Below, in pieces: positions 1 to 11,040 of a DNA stretch of 64,000 bases. The DNA is from Pictodentalium vernedei (taxonomy: Eukaryota; Mollusca; Scaphopoda; Dentaliida; Dentaliidae): assembly GCA_031216915.1 (NCBI GenBank), contig CM062290.1:252532581-252596580 (forward strand), written 5' to 3'. Made by a program: the position numbers and the translations under genes. The notes under the pieces are model-generated. The model ran no database searches, was not told the origin of the DNA, and was given only the letters and a program-made list of their open reading frames with translations. Every line of letters starts with the position of its first letter. Position 1 is the first letter of the stretch.

Positions 1-290
1 AACCAAAAAAGCAGCATATGTTGGATCTATAGTTTTCAAGTTACCGCGTGGACAAGCAAAAGTCCCTGAAAATCCAAGATGGCTGCCGTGGTGGCCATAA
101 TGGATATGCCAGAATGCTGGTCATCGAAAGGAACCATCCTCTAGTCTTGACTAATCAACCATAAAAAATAGTATCTGTTGGATGTATTGTTTTCAAGTTA
201 TCGCATGGACAAACAAAGGCTAACGGATGGACGGACGGACATACAGACGGACATTGTCATACCATAAAACGGCCCGCTCATATGAGCGGC
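1..290. repeat. Dispersed ~155-bp repeat family, left-edge copy
   Basis: The segment carries the phrases TTTTCAAGTTA(C/T)CGC, ATGGCTGCCGTGGTGGCCAT, CCAGAATGCTGGT and GGAACCATCCTCTAGTC. The same phrases recur in the same order at 55590-56340 and at 57070-57290. Each unit ends in GGACGGACGGAC-like runs followed by a CCATA..GGCC..GTATAAAAA stretch. No coding frame is conserved between copies. It is an interspersed, partly tandem repeat; its class is unknown. Confidence 0.75.
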
Positions 291-477
291 CGTATAAAAA
301 TTTGGAACATTCCCCCCCCCACCCCCTTCCTATGGGGCTGTGCAAACTGATTTGAACAAAAACACAATGCCCCTTCAGGGCCATAACTCACACAAACGTT
401 CACTTGAATTTGCCCAGTGGTTTTGGAGGAGATTCCAACTTGACTTGTGACGCCAGACAAAAAGTTATAACAATACC

Positions 478-508
478 CCACCCTGACTTTCAGTCAGGTG
501 AGCTAAAA
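478..508. repeat. Terminal palindrome (GGTGAGCTAAAA type)
   Basis: The near-palindrome CACCCTGACT-TTC-AGTCAGGTG is followed by AGCTAAAAAA. The same motif with small changes closes other repeats at about 4476-4505, 30450-30480, 42862-42892, 54405-54440 and 54620-54651. It looks like a shared mobile-element terminus rather than a gene signal. Confidence 0.7.
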
Positions 509-552
509 AAATAAAAATCCAAAATAAACTTCACAATCAGGGTACAAGTCAA

Positions 553-905
553 ATTTATTTATTTATTGGTGTTTGGGGTCACATACTTATGCACAATGGT
601 TAAGCATAACCGTGACAGTTTTACCGGTGGACGAAGCCGGAGTATCCGGAGAGAACCACTGAACATCGACGAGCAACTGTCAGCTCCTCAACATTCTAAC
701 TCTGTTAAAGCTTCGCTCAAGCAGGGTTACAGCACCATCGATGTGCAGTATGCCTTAGCACATGGTGTCATCGTGCCCCATGTAGGCAACCGGGATAAAG
801 TGCCTTGCCCAAGGACACAGTGCAAGTCGACCTGGACGGGGATCGAACTCGGGACCTCTAGCATAGAATTCCAACAGTCTACCATTGAGAGACCACACTC
901 CCAGG
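553..905 (-). mobile_element. tRNA-derived SINE, copy A (degenerate)
   Basis: Read on the minus strand, this copy has a tRNA-like head near 905-840, where a B-box-like GATCGAACTC lies on the plus strand. A central conserved stretch (CCTTGGGCAAGGCAC) follows, and then the tail ending in AATAAATAAATAAA at 553-566. It is the same family as copies B-E (about 2985, 3715, 24586 and 24964). The 121-residue plus-strand frame at 566-931 is a by-product of the SINE and recurs as similar frames in the other copies. Nothing suggests that it encodes a protein. Confidence 0.8.
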
Positions 906-1856
906 GACAAGTCTTAATTGTAATTTCTTGAACTGTTTGAACTTTCATTCATAATTTCAACTTTTAATGCATCACCACTTTGGTCGATGAAACACTGTGA
1001 AACTTAATCACAAACTTACAATCGTTTTATGCCTCACTATTCTAGCATGAATTGTGAGTGGTTAATGTTATCCCCACCAAAAAGTTACTGTACTTTCACA
1101 ACAAACAATAGATCTAAATTTGTAAAAATACTTTAAAGAGAAATAATAACAAAAGGCCTGATGCGCACACCTGACCATAGTTGTTTAAAGAAGGATTTAA
1201 TTTGCATTTATGGCTAGTTGACACTGCAGAGGTATGAAGTTATTCAATTATTTATAACTCGGTTGTCCATGCCAGGTTTTCTCTAGTATTGGTATGCTAC
1301 CACAGAAATAATGCCAAGATTTTATGGAATGCAAAACTAGGGAGTCCAAACATCAACCTAGGGACTTCTCCCTAAGGATGCTGTAATACCAAATATCCAA
1401 AGATTCCGACTGGTGGATCTGAAGAAGATTTTTAAAGATTATTCCCCATATTGCACAAATAAAAGATTCTGATTAGTGTTTCTGGAGAAGATGAGTTTTA
1501 ACGATTATTCCTCATATTATACCAAGTTAAAATTTGGTCCCCACAGGAAGCCCAAATATTAACTGAATGACTTGCTTTGAACAAAATTGCTACTGATCCT
1601 TGTAAGGATACTGTATTCCATAATTCAAAAGATTTGGACCAGTGGTTCTGGAAAAGAAGAGTTTTAAAGATTATTCCTCATATTGGTGTAATAATTCAGG
1701 CACCAACAGGGAGCCAAAATATTAACCCAGGGACTTGGTTTGAACAAACTTAGATCTCACCTCCCTAAGAATGCTGTATACCAAATATCAAAAGATTCTG
1801 ACTGGTAGATCTGAAGAAGATTTTTAAATATTTTTCCCCATATTGCACCAAGTTAA

Positions 1857-2100
1857 CCCTTAAGTCCTCAGATTAATTTTAAAGTATTTATGGCCTTTTT
1901 CTGCTTACATAGTTATTGATGACTTGGCAGTGGTTCTACATCACTGCTGGCTGCCTATACAGGCAGCCAGCAGTGATGTAGAACCACTGCCAGGGAAAAT
2001 TCAGTCTACACACAAGAGTAATAAAAAAGATTACACAAGGGAGCACCTGCTTCAATGCAATATAAAAGTGGCGGTTTGGGGCTATATGGGGGCTTAAGGG
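1857..2100. mobile_element. piggyBac-like MITE 1 (TTAA target), nested in the 164-bp array
   Basis: The element starts CCCTTAAGTCC and ends GGCTTAAGGG, giving ~10-bp terminal inverted repeats that start with CCC. It is bounded by TTAA at 1853-1856 and 2101-2104, the target-site duplication of the piggyBac superfamily. Inside is a perfect inverted repeat of 2 x 32 bp (1925-1956 and 1961-1992, loop ATAC). There is no coding capacity. The flanking array monomer normally reads CAAGTTAAAATT, so the empty site can be reconstructed directly. Confidence 0.85.
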
Positions 2101-2984
2101 TTAAAATTCGAGCTCTCACAGAGAGCCCAATTATTAACCGATGGACTTGTGTTGATCAAATTTGAATCCAATCCCAGTAAGTATTCTTTCTGTGTAACAT
2201 ATATTAAAAGATTCTGACTTGTGTTTCTGGAGAAGAGTTTTAAAGATTATTACTTATATTGGGCTTCAATAGGGGGCCCAAATATTAATCCAGGGGTTTG
2301 GCCTGAACAAAATTAGATCTAACCTCCCTAAGGATGCTGTATATCAAATATCAAAATATTTTGATTGGTGTATCTGAAGAAATTTTTTAAAGTTCATCAA
2401 AATCAGCAAAACGACCAAAATCAGTCAAACATACCACTTTGAACAAACTTTAATCAACGAGTCATAGTAATGCAATAAGCCAAATATCAAAAGATTCTGC
2501 CTGGTGAGTCAGAAGAACTTTGAAAAATATTCCTCATATTACATAGAGTTAAAATTTGGTCTCCCACAAGGAACACAAATATGAGCCCTGGGGTCTGATT
2601 TGAACAATCTCAAATCTCTCCACACTGAGGATGATAATGCTGAGTAACCAAAGAATCTGATTCGAGGATGTGGAGGAGATTTTTTTAAAAATAGTCCTTA
2701 TATTGCACTAAGCTAAAATTTGGGATCCCACACAGAGCTCAAATGACTTGATTTGAATAAACAGGAATCTGAACCTCCTAAGGTTGCTGCATATTAAGTA
2801 TCAAATGATACTGACTGGTGGATCTGCTGAAGATTTTTAAAGGAATTCCCCCATATTGCACTAAGCTAAAATTTAGGTTGCCGGAGGGAAGCCTGAAATA
2901 CAATCCGAAGGACTTGATTTGCACAGACTTGACTCTTGACTCTTCATATTGTAAGTTGAAGGTTAAAGTTCTGAGTTCTCCTTT

Positions 2985-3335
2985 TGTTTATTTATTGGGT
3001 TTTCAACGACACTCTCGACAGCAAAGGTTACCTTGTGCCAGGCTGTTTGTAGGTGGAGGAAGCCAGAGTACCAAGAGAGAACCACCAAGCTACTTACTGT
3101 CAGAGTCCCAATGTATTAACTCCATACAAGCAGGGAGGTCAGTATTGGTTGTAAACATGTGCACCTTTGACGTGCAGTACACCTTCATACATAGCGCCAC
3201 CGTACTCAATGTGGGCAATCCAGATTAAGTGCCTTGACCGAGGATACATCGCAGTTAACCCTAGGGGATCGAATAGCAGACCTTTCAGTTTGAAGTCCAA
3301 TGCTCTAACCACACTGAGTCACCGCGATCGAATCC
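2985..3335 (-). mobile_element. tRNA-derived SINE, copy B (degenerate)
   Basis: On the minus strand, the tRNA-like head (GCGGTGACTCAGTGTGGTTAGAGC) lies at about 3330-3308. The body follows, and the tail TATTTATTGGGTTTT is at the low-coordinate end near 2988. It interrupts the 164-bp array, so it inserted after the array formed. The plus-strand frame at 2818-3228 is SINE plus array sequence. Confidence 0.75.
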
Positions 3336-3714
3336 AAGTTCTCATATCGAGCCCAAAAAGGACCCCAGTGACTTGATCATCATAAGATTCTGACTGATAT
3401 TGGGCCAAGTTAAAATCTGGATTCCCCCCAGGAGCCCAAATATAAACCCAAGGGCTTGATTTGATCAAACTTGAATCTCAAGCCATTAAAGATGCTACAT
3501 ACCAAATACCAAAAGATTCTGACCAATGGATCAGAAGAATATTTTTTAAAAATTTACATTATATGCCTGTTCCTTATCATCAAACTTTAATCTATAATAA
3601 AATGTGGAAACCCACAATATGACACCAGTGACTCGATTTGAATAACTTCAAGCTGACCTCCTTAAATATGCAATATACCTAATATCAAGAGATCTTGATG
3701 GGTAGATCTAAAGT

Positions 3715-4053
3715 GAGTGCAGTGGTTCAGTGGTCACAGCACTTGACTTCAAACTGAAGGGTCCACAGTTTGATCCCCATCAGGGGCAACTGTATTATGT
3801 CCTTGGGCAAGGCACGAAATCCCAACTGTCCATGCAGGGCATGGTTGTGCTGTGTACTAATGCATACATCACGTTGGTGGTGATCTGCCTTCAATAAAAG
3901 CTAACCTTGCTTGTGCAGAGTTGGTATGTTAAGTCCAACATTACCCATTGCGGCTTGGTGGTTCTCTTGCTTGGTATTCTGGCTTCCTCCACCCATAAAC
4001 ACGAGGTGAACATGACTGTCAAAAGTGTTGCTAAATCCCAATAAATAAATAGA
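3715..4053 (+). mobile_element. tRNA-derived SINE, copy C
   Basis: The head has an A-box-like TGGTTCAGTGG at about 3723 and a B-box-like AGTTTGATCC at about 3768. The conserved central CCTTGGGCAAGGCAC follows near 3802, and the copy ends CCCAATAAATAAATAGA at about 4053. It is opposite in orientation to copies A, B, D and E. It inserted into array element 1. Confidence 0.8.
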
Positions 4054-4505
4054 TCTGAAGAGGATTTTTAAATAAATGTCCTCATATTGTACAAAGTTAA
4101 AATTCTGGTTCCCATAGGGAGACTAAATATGAACCCAGGGACTATTTCAAACAAACCTGAATCTGACCCCAATAAGAATGTTGTATACTAAATAACAAAA
4201 GAATCTGTCTGGTAGTTCTGGAGATTTTTCTAATTTTGTAAAAGAAAAAAAAATGTTGGTGCTAAGAAAATTATGCCCCTAGCGGTAGCCCCCTGTGGGT
4301 GAGAAAACTTTATTTTAACAAACTTGAACTGACATATGTTAAGGAACAGGCATGTCAAATTTGGTTTAATTCGGCCCAGTAGTTTATGTGAAGTCAATAA
4401 TGTCAAGTTCACGACAGGCAGATGGGCAACTGATGGATGGATGGACAATTTTGGCATGGAAAGCGATCACTAAAGCTCCCCTTGAGCTTCGCTCAGGTGA
4501 GTTAA

Positions 4506-5224
4506 GAATGAGATTCAGCAAAGTGTTAGGTAGTCTTGAAAGATGATTTTCATAAATGTAATAACAAATGCTCTCAATGGGCCGTCCAAGAGTGCCCCCT
4601 GCACTGAGTGACCTTGAATCATACTTTGAACCCCATCAGGTTTTGACTTATTTGCTGTTAATCCTATGTTGACATGGGAAATAAGGCCTGAAATATGAGC
4701 ATGACCCACATTAAGAATTTGGGACTTGGACACTTCTGCAAGCTTTAAAGTTAAAAGATAGTCTAATGACTTCAATATCAATAGCACTCTCCAATAAATT
4801 GCTACCAAACAATTTTATATAACAAATTTTTCTTCTACTCTGGAGCAAACATCAAGCTTATGCATACAGTGTAAAGAGACTAACGTGGCTTCCAGCACTT
4901 TTAAATAGAGCCATGATAGTGGCTATTAGCACTCAATCAGTTAAGTGGCAACAAATTTGTAATGAAGAATCTACTACCAAGGGCAGTGACTTCAAAAATT
5001 TATCAAATCAAAATTCCTGCCCACATGAACATCTATGCTTCATATTCTTCACACCAAGTTACATAAAAAAGCCTATGAAAACTGTACGAGGAATTTAGCA
5101 GACAAGTTTTGTGATGGACAGGCAGACAGAGTGATGGATGGGGGGGGGGGGGGGGGGGGAGGGGGGGACTAGCAAACTGCCAGACAGATGCACAAACACC
5201 ATTTCAATACCAGCCTTCCGACTT
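4506..5224. other. No gene recognised; poly-G tract
   Basis: No coding region or known element was identified. A guanine homopolymer with few interruptions runs from about 5142 to 5167. It follows a GACAGGCAGACAGAGTGATGG segment like those found next to other repeats here. Confidence 0.5.
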
Positions 5225-5260
5225 TCTCGATAAGGGATAAATAATAATACTATGAAAATT

Positions 5261-5667
5261 TAAATTTTATAGTAAATTTCCTTTCTTATTATACCTACCA
5301 CAATTGTTTACAACAGGCTTGCATTACAGTAGAAGTCACTAACTCGGAAGTATACTCTCTATTTTGTTCTTTCCCAGGTGATTTGGGAAGGAATAGTTGT
5401 GCAAAAGCACTAAGAAAAAAACAAGCCAACACTGGGTTGAGTGTGACCGGTGCACACCCAGTAGGGGACACTCTTCTCTTAGTACTAATCCACGACTTCC
5501 CGTACCAGTACGCAGGGGTATAACCGTGTCATTCTTATTTGAATCCGCCAACATTCGAGTTATGTGATTAGCGGGGAGGAAGTATTCTTACCCAAATAAG
5601 AAGACGGGAGGGCCTCGAAGTAAACAATTATAGCAGGTATAAGAAAGGAAATTTACTATAAAATTTA
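5261..5667. repeat. Inverted repeat pair at the DIRS left end
   Basis: Positions 5261-5310 (starting TAAATTTTATAGTAAATTTC) are the reverse complement of 5621-5667, with only short indels. In addition, 5297-5320 and 5680-5706 are direct copies (ACAATTGTTTA(A)CA(A)CAGGCT). Combined direct and inverted copies at one end are a hallmark of DIRS-type elements. A small fold-back element is the alternative. Confidence 0.75.
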
Positions 5668-5949
5668 CATTTCTTATCAACCTACCGTACAATTGTTTAA
5701 CAGGCTGAATAGACAACATGAGGAGGGAATCACATAACAAACCCCCACATAACCCGACTGCGCTGGAACAGTGGACAGAAGAAGAGTTCCCAAGGCCAAT
5801 AAAACCATAGCATCACAAACATTAGTAAATGACAATGAGAGATGAGACGTGTGGCCCTGTGTGACACACAGACAGAAAGGACAGTACCCAAGCACAGGGC
5901 TGGAACTGACCTTGGAAGAAGCCTAATGGCTCGGGTTGATAACAGTCTG

Positions 5950-6972
5950 AGCAGAAGAAAGAGGGACGAAAGAAAAAGGTCCTCAGACTGCTCCTGCAAC
6001 TGACGCAGGTATAAGGTGGAGAAAGTAGAAGCATTTCTCCAGTAGGCTGCCTACATAACATTCGACAACTTGACGGAGTTAGCATAAGCCCAGGAGGTAG
6101 ACACACCTCGTGGGCAGAAATGTAATTAGTAATACAATGATCAGTTGCAAGACGAGTGTATGACGCGCGAATAGCAAGACAAATCCATCTAGAAATGGAC
6201 TGAGGAGAGATCACCTGTCGACCAGGGATAAAGGACAGAAAGAATCATTTCCTGCCTTTCCTAATGAACTGCGTCCGGTTGAGGTAAATGTGAATTGCAT
6301 GAACCGGACAGAGCAAAGGGCGATTACCCAACAGAAGGAAGAGCCCTGATACAGATAGAAGGCGGAGTAGAGCCTGGTATCTGATTCTTGGCCAGAAAGG
6401 AGCAATCAGTGGTAAAAGTAACACTGCTCGAAGAGCGCCTGAAAAAGGCCGGACCAACCGAGGGCATGAAGCTCACTAACCGTTCGAGTTGAGACAAAAG
6501 CCACCGGAAAAGCCATCTTGTATGTGAGAAAACGCATATCTAACTTGTGATAATGGTTCAACGGCTCCACGCTCCCTCTCCCCTCCACCCCCACCCACTC
6601 CAGCAAAGCAGCACCCAAGAAAGATTCCATCTTGGGGTCAGCTTCAAAACCCTAGGCCTTTTCAAAGAAAAGTGCCGAAGAAGCTTGGAGAGGTACGGAT
6701 TAGGGCCGATACGACGCTTTCCCACATACAAAAATGGCTCCGAAAGCATAGACCTTTACCCCTTGATGGTAACCGGTTGGAAATCCCAAGACTCAAACAG
6801 ATATACCAGAAACTCTGCAATCTGTGTAATCGAAGGATCAGCATAATCAACAGAGTGATCAGCACACCATCGACAGAAGACCTTCCACTTGAGGTGCCGC
6901 CATGAAGACGAAATGCATTCCACTGCTCATTTCGAAAAACCTCTACGGAGGAGACAGGACTGGACAAAAGAT
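5950..6972 (-). pseudogene. Tyrosine recombinase of the DIRS element
   Basis: Fragments in several frames reproduce a DIRS recombinase. They are an N-terminal core-binding region (around 6749-6600: SEPFLYVGKRRIGPNPYLSK, then LLRHFSLKRPRVLKL), the first catalytic-arginine block at about 6530-6470 (ADMRFLTYKMAF, STRTVSELHAL) and a middle block CPVHAIHIYLNRT at about 6310. A block ISPQSISRWICLAIRASY lies near 6205, followed by the HxxR box at about 6115. The HxxR box now reads AHEVC, so the second catalytic arginine is lost (CGT to TGT is a CpG-type change). The nucleophile region (WRNASTFSTLYLRQL) lies near 6015, with a TAG just upstream. At least four frame changes are needed to read through. 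The protein would have performed site-specific integration of the circular cDNA. Confidence 0.85.
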
Positions 6973-6983
6973 ATGCGTGAAGG

Positions 6984-7218
6984 TAAGCCAAAAAATAAGC
7001 AGACTGTCATCTGCAAAATGAGGTCCCCAGATGGTGAATTTAGTGATGCTACCCTGCTTCCTAAATTTAACCTCTGTGAACCTCAATCTGAATCAGGGTC
7101 TCAAAACTAAACAGAAAGAGGTACCCAGAGGATAAATTGACCCATTGTATGGGATAGCATAATCAAATTCACCCTCTGGGGACCTCATTCTGTAAATGTC
7201 AGACTGCTTATTTTCATG
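6984..7218. mobile_element. Long-TIR MITE nested in the DIRS element
   Basis: The insertion is flanked by a 12-bp direct repeat TATGCGTGAAGG (6972-6983 and 7219-7230). Its two ends are inverted copies of each other over roughly 60 bp: AAATAAGCAGACTGTCAT.. with GAATGAGGTCCCCAGA-type sequence near 7020, and the complement near 7165-7213. It has no coding capacity. Long terminal inverted repeats with a 9-12-bp target duplication suggest a Mutator-like non-autonomous element, but the superfamily is unproven. Confidence 0.75.
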
Positions 7219-7230
7219 TATGCGTGAAGG

Positions 7231-7629
7231 CACAATGAAGTCGACGTGAAACCTCCTCGAGTGACGGAACCGCCGCCAATAGAGAGGTGTGCTGATTGAT
7301 CCACACCCGCTGAGGCGACAGGGGAGCGATCAGAATGATTCGACAACTGCAGGTTCGTATCTTGGATATAACCTGAGGCAGAATCGGAACTGGCGGGAAG
7401 GCGTAGCCGACTAGACCGTTCCAATCTAGTGACAGAGCGTCCATGGCGAAAGCCAGAGGAACTGGTCAAGGGGACATAAAAGTTTCCACCTCAAGGTTGA
7501 AACGGGTCGCAAACAGATCTATGTGGGGATGACCCCAGAGATTGCAAAGCGACTGGAACACTGCTATGTGAAGCATCCACTTGGTGGAAATGACCCTGCA
7601 CCGTCGGGACAGGGAGTCGGCTAGGATGT
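7231..7629 (-). pseudogene. DIRS linker between RNase H and recombinase
   Basis: A minus-strand frame at 7214-7444 reads DALSLDWNGLVGYAFPPVP, then ILPQVISKIR, CRIILIAPLSPQRVWINQ. This is the conserved stretch that follows RNase H in DIRS polyproteins and precedes the recombinase. The adjoining sequence at 7491-7629 is frameshifted. Confidence 0.7.
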
Positions 7630-8214
7630 TCAGACGACCACACCGGAGTTGACGTCCTGAGCGAGCAGTAGAAGATCCCGAGCCAGTTCATACATGGGAA
7701 CCGAGTGTGTGCCGTCCTGGTTCCGAATGTAAGCGACCACTGTCGAATTGTTGGACAATAGAAGGACCGGACGATTCGAAAGGTGGGGGATCCACTGCCA
7801 GAAACCGTGAAGGGAAAGACCTAAAGGATCCAATGTCGGACCCCATCCAAGATTGCTGGAATCTGCCATCAGAACACGATCAGACGTGGGCAAGTCCAAC
7901 GGAATTCCCTGTATAATCCACTGAATATCCGTCCAGGGAAGAAGGTGACGATTGAGAGATGCTGGTAACTGAAACACCAGATCCAGAGGATCGACATTCG
8001 GTCTCCAAAAACTGAGCAAAATGTGTTGAAGAGGTCTGACATGCAGCTGATCTAAAGAAATGAGATCCGTCACTGAACCGAGAAGACCGAGCAACCGGAG
8101 AATACTCCGAGCTGTTGCGGACGTGGACTGGGTCAGAGTCAGGGCGAACGCCGAGAGAATCACTGCCCTCGCCTGGGGAACTGTCACCGTATTTAGCTGA
8201 GTGCGGAAGGCCAT
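7630..8214 (-). pseudogene. RNase H domain of the DIRS element
   Basis: This 194-codon open frame contains VLMADSSNLGWGPTLDPLGL (a DxSxxGWGA-type first catalytic block), GFWQW, VLLLSNNSTVVAYIRNQDGT (the SDNTTVVAYINxQGGT block, with the expected Asp replaced by Asn) and YELARDLLLLAQ. RNase H removes the RNA template during reverse transcription. The frame is the longest intact piece of the element and overlaps the RT thumb region at its start. Substitutions at acidic positions argue that it is inactive. Confidence 0.85.
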
Positions 8215-8725
8215 CCCCAGATGACATAGCGACTGAGAAGGGATCCGGTCCGACTTTTCTCCTCATTGACTCTGAACCCTTGCGACGAGAGCAGACTCAA
8301 CAGTGTGTCAACATCGTGCTCCAGAAGAGCAGCTTTGGAGTGCCTCTGGATGATATCGTGCAGATACGACGAAGTAGTCACCCTGGACCGTGTGCGATGG
8401 AAAGCTATCACATGCGACATCACTTGGGTAAAGGCCTAAGGGCATGGCCTTGAATTGGTAAACTCGCCCCCGAAAAGCGAACCCAAGATACTTTGGCGAT
8501 GTCCAATGAATCGAAACTTGAGAGTAAGCGTCTTGCAGGTCAATGCTGGAAGGGAAATCTCCCTGGTGAATGGAGTGGCGAACCGACTTGAAAGTCTCCA
8601 TGCTGAACTTGGGAGCAAAAATAGACTAGTTCAGGATACTCAGATTGATAACCGGTTGGAGTCGGCACCAAGAACAGGCGGGAATAAAATCCCACTGAAT
8701 GAATGTTCTTGACGACTTCGATCAC
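8190..8725 (-). pseudogene. Reverse transcriptase domain of the DIRS element
   Basis: Frames at 8308-8601 and 8193-8423 together carry METFKSVRHSIHQGDF, SIDLQDAYSQVSIH (RT motif A, with the catalytic D in IDLQDAY), KYLGFAFRGRVYQFKAMPLG and SYLHDIIQRHS, followed by LLSSQGFRVNEEKS. The YxDD active-site box reads YLHD: an aspartate has become histidine, so polymerase activity would be lost. A frameshift lies between the LPFG-type block and the YLHD block. Confidence 0.85.
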
Positions 8726-8999
8726 CCCTCCGCGATCATAAGTTCCCGACGTGAACCGTCTGAAGGAACTTGGATTGGAAGCGGCACCCCCGACAGAGTG
8801 GGGTGCCTCCTAAAGGATATCCGCAGGCCGGACTGAACAACATCTAACACACAAGGATCGGATGTGATGGTGGTCCAACGGTCTGCAAACTCTGATATCC
8901 TCCCTCCAACTTGGGACGAAACGGGGTGAGGACCTTCATTTTGAGCCCCGGTGAGGCGTGAGAGGAGAAATCACCGCCTCTGCTAGTAGAAGGATCCTG

Positions 9000-11040
9000 A
9001 GACCTTCCTCTGGACTGCTGTCGCTTAACCTTACCACACAAGTAAGAGGAAGAAGCAGAAGCAGGGGGATCAGCCCTCGGGTTCACAGAGGAAGCAGAAA
9101 GAATTTATTAGGCTGGGAGCGACCCCGGCTCCGGCCTCCAACAGAAGGCTGATCAAGCTGGTGAAGCAGAAGTTGATCTTTGGAATGACAAGGTCGTCAT
9201 CCCGGACCGTCGCCACAGAATCATGGAATAGTCGCAGACCCACCAAAGAAGCAGACCGAAAAGCAGCGTGCTGCCCTTCAAGAAGGAAACAGCTTGTGTC
9301 CAACACAGCGTCCAGGCGAACTAATTCCAAATTACCCGTGTTACATGCATGCGTGTGAGTAAGATTCACGAATGCCTTAGAGATCACACGCAAAGGAGCA
9401 TGTATGTCGTCAAACTTATCTGGAGGCAGATAAGCATCCAAGGCAGAGACGTGATCCGAGAGAGAAAGCATGCCTGGCATCTCTCTGGATAAGCCCAACA
9501 GGGAGTCCAAAGTCATCATAGGAATAACGCCGACTTGGGCTTGGAAAGTCCTGATCCATCACCGTCAAAGTCTGGCAGACCAACGAATTGCGGAATTGTA
9601 GGAACGATAACGCACAGGAGACAAAAAGGTATCAGCCCTAGTAAAGAATGAAGTCTTCATAGCCTTGGAACTCAGCTTTGAGTCCAATGCTGCAAAAGCT
9701 TTGACCACTTGTACCGACTGGTATGGTCGAAGGCGCCCAGAAGCAAGTTGCTCCACAAGCTGTAGGCACGTGACCGATGACTGTGGCCTGGTTGAAACCT
9801 CCGGCTGGTCTGACGGTCTGAGTTCCGGAAGGAACTCAAACACAAAGTCAAGAGCCGCCCCTAGTCGGAAAACTGAGAGCTTTTGACGTCAGGTGTGTCA
9901 GACTCATCGGAAGACACATAGCTCATCTCAGGCATACCAGCTGATGCCTCCCATGGTGTAGGAACACCAGGGGGATCAGAAAGCGTCCTGCTTCCAATTC
10001 CGAGAGGCAGTGCTACAGGGGGCGGGTGGAAGCCTTTCGTAGCCTCGCTGGAGGCAAAGGAAAGGCTCTTGAAAAGAACCCACGAGAGCAAAGAGAGGGC
10101 CTCCCTAAGCTCACGCACCGAATCTGCTTCCACGTGGGAACGGCCCAGCAAAGTGGCTTCGCATCTGACCCTCTTAACCAGCGAAGGGTTACAATCCTCT
10201 AGAACACCCAACGCTGGGTGATGAGTGACAGCCGAAACAGCTTATAGGGGTATGAAATACCCCGAGGATCTGAAGTGCAGGAACTCAGGAGAGTCATCGT
10301 GGACCTCTGAGGGACAGAAGGTCCACGCTGCACAAAATGCACCAGTCCCGAAAAACTGGCCGAAAGACCTGAGTGCGTGGACTGAAGTGCAACAGAGTCC
10401 ATGGTGACCCCACCATGGGCATCTGAATCCAAAGCAAAACCTGCTGTGCTCGTCGGTTGAGAGTCCACAGCAGAGGAATTGGCCAGCAACCTCTTCTGAC
10501 TTCGCCGAGTTGACGCTAGGGAAGGCTGAGTCCAATATCCCACATCCAAATTAGCAGATATCCCTGCAGACCGATGCCGGGATAAGCTGAGGCTGGCTGA
10601 ACCGATGACAGTAGACATTGTCGATGGAATAGCAGCAGCAGAATATACGTTGGAAGCTGTTGCAACCGGTGGAAAAGTGGAGAGCAACCGAGCTCGTCTC
10701 CAAAGGAGGAGTCACAATCCTAGTGACAGCCTCAGATGTCGACTGGAGAGGGATCGCCGTCCCGGAACCAGGCATCTCTTCACCGGACATTTCAACAGCT
10801 CCCGCAGTATCCACTGCAAGAATAGGCTGCAAAATCCCCCACAGAGGGGAGGGGGGGGGGGTAGAACTCTCACCAGACGTAGCCGTTTTGGGAGGTCCCA
10901 CACGATAGCATTCCCACTTCCCTTGGGCACGAGCAGAACGGCCACAAGAACACACCACACGGTTCATGGAAGCCCAAAAGGTGGGCAGGGTCAATTAGAA
11001 GGACATCCATTACATGTGGAGCATGAAGCATGAGAATCGT
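9000..11040 (-). pseudogene. gag-like region of the DIRS element
   Basis: Several minus-strand frames (10551-10994, 10199-10687, 9861-10211, 9565-9843 and 9070-9519) run in the same orientation directly upstream of RT. The start region near 11030 reads a Cys-rich SHASCSTCNGCPSN-like stretch, which resembles the CxxC pattern at the beginning of DIRS gag proteins. The rest is Ser/Pro-rich and then helical (LLEGQHAAFRSASLVGLRL), with no recognisable enzymatic motif. The gag assignment rests on position. A poly-G tract at about 10850-10860 lies in this region. Confidence 0.6.

Larger units (their letters stand above)
1148..4505. mobile_element. Array element 1: 164-bp-period tandem repeat element with terminal motifs
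   Basis: About a dozen decayed monomers of ~164 bp follow one another. Each carries, in order, AGGGACTTGATTTGAACAAA, CTCCCTAAGGATGCTGTA, ACCAAATATCAAAAGATTCT, a GGATCTGAAGAAGATTTTTA-like stretch, CCCCATATTGCACCAAGTTA and GGGCTCCCATAGGGAGCCCA. A left-edge motif AACAAAAGGCC..CACCTG at about 1148 resembles the left edge of array element 2 at 50684 (AACAAGAGGCC..CACCTG). The right edge at about 4476-4505 is the palindrome-type end (TTGAGCTTCGCTCAGGTGAG). The array is interrupted by a piggyBac-like MITE (1857-2100) and by two SINEs (about 2985-3335 and 3715-4053). No protein is encoded. It may be a non-autonomous rolling-circle (Helentron-like) element with a tandem core; that class is an inference. 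Confidence 0.7.

Noticed and set aside
10605-11033. 142-codon plus-strand frame and other plus-strand frames across 6.5-11 kb
   Set aside because: Shadows of the minus-strand DIRS coding region; no motif on the plus strand.
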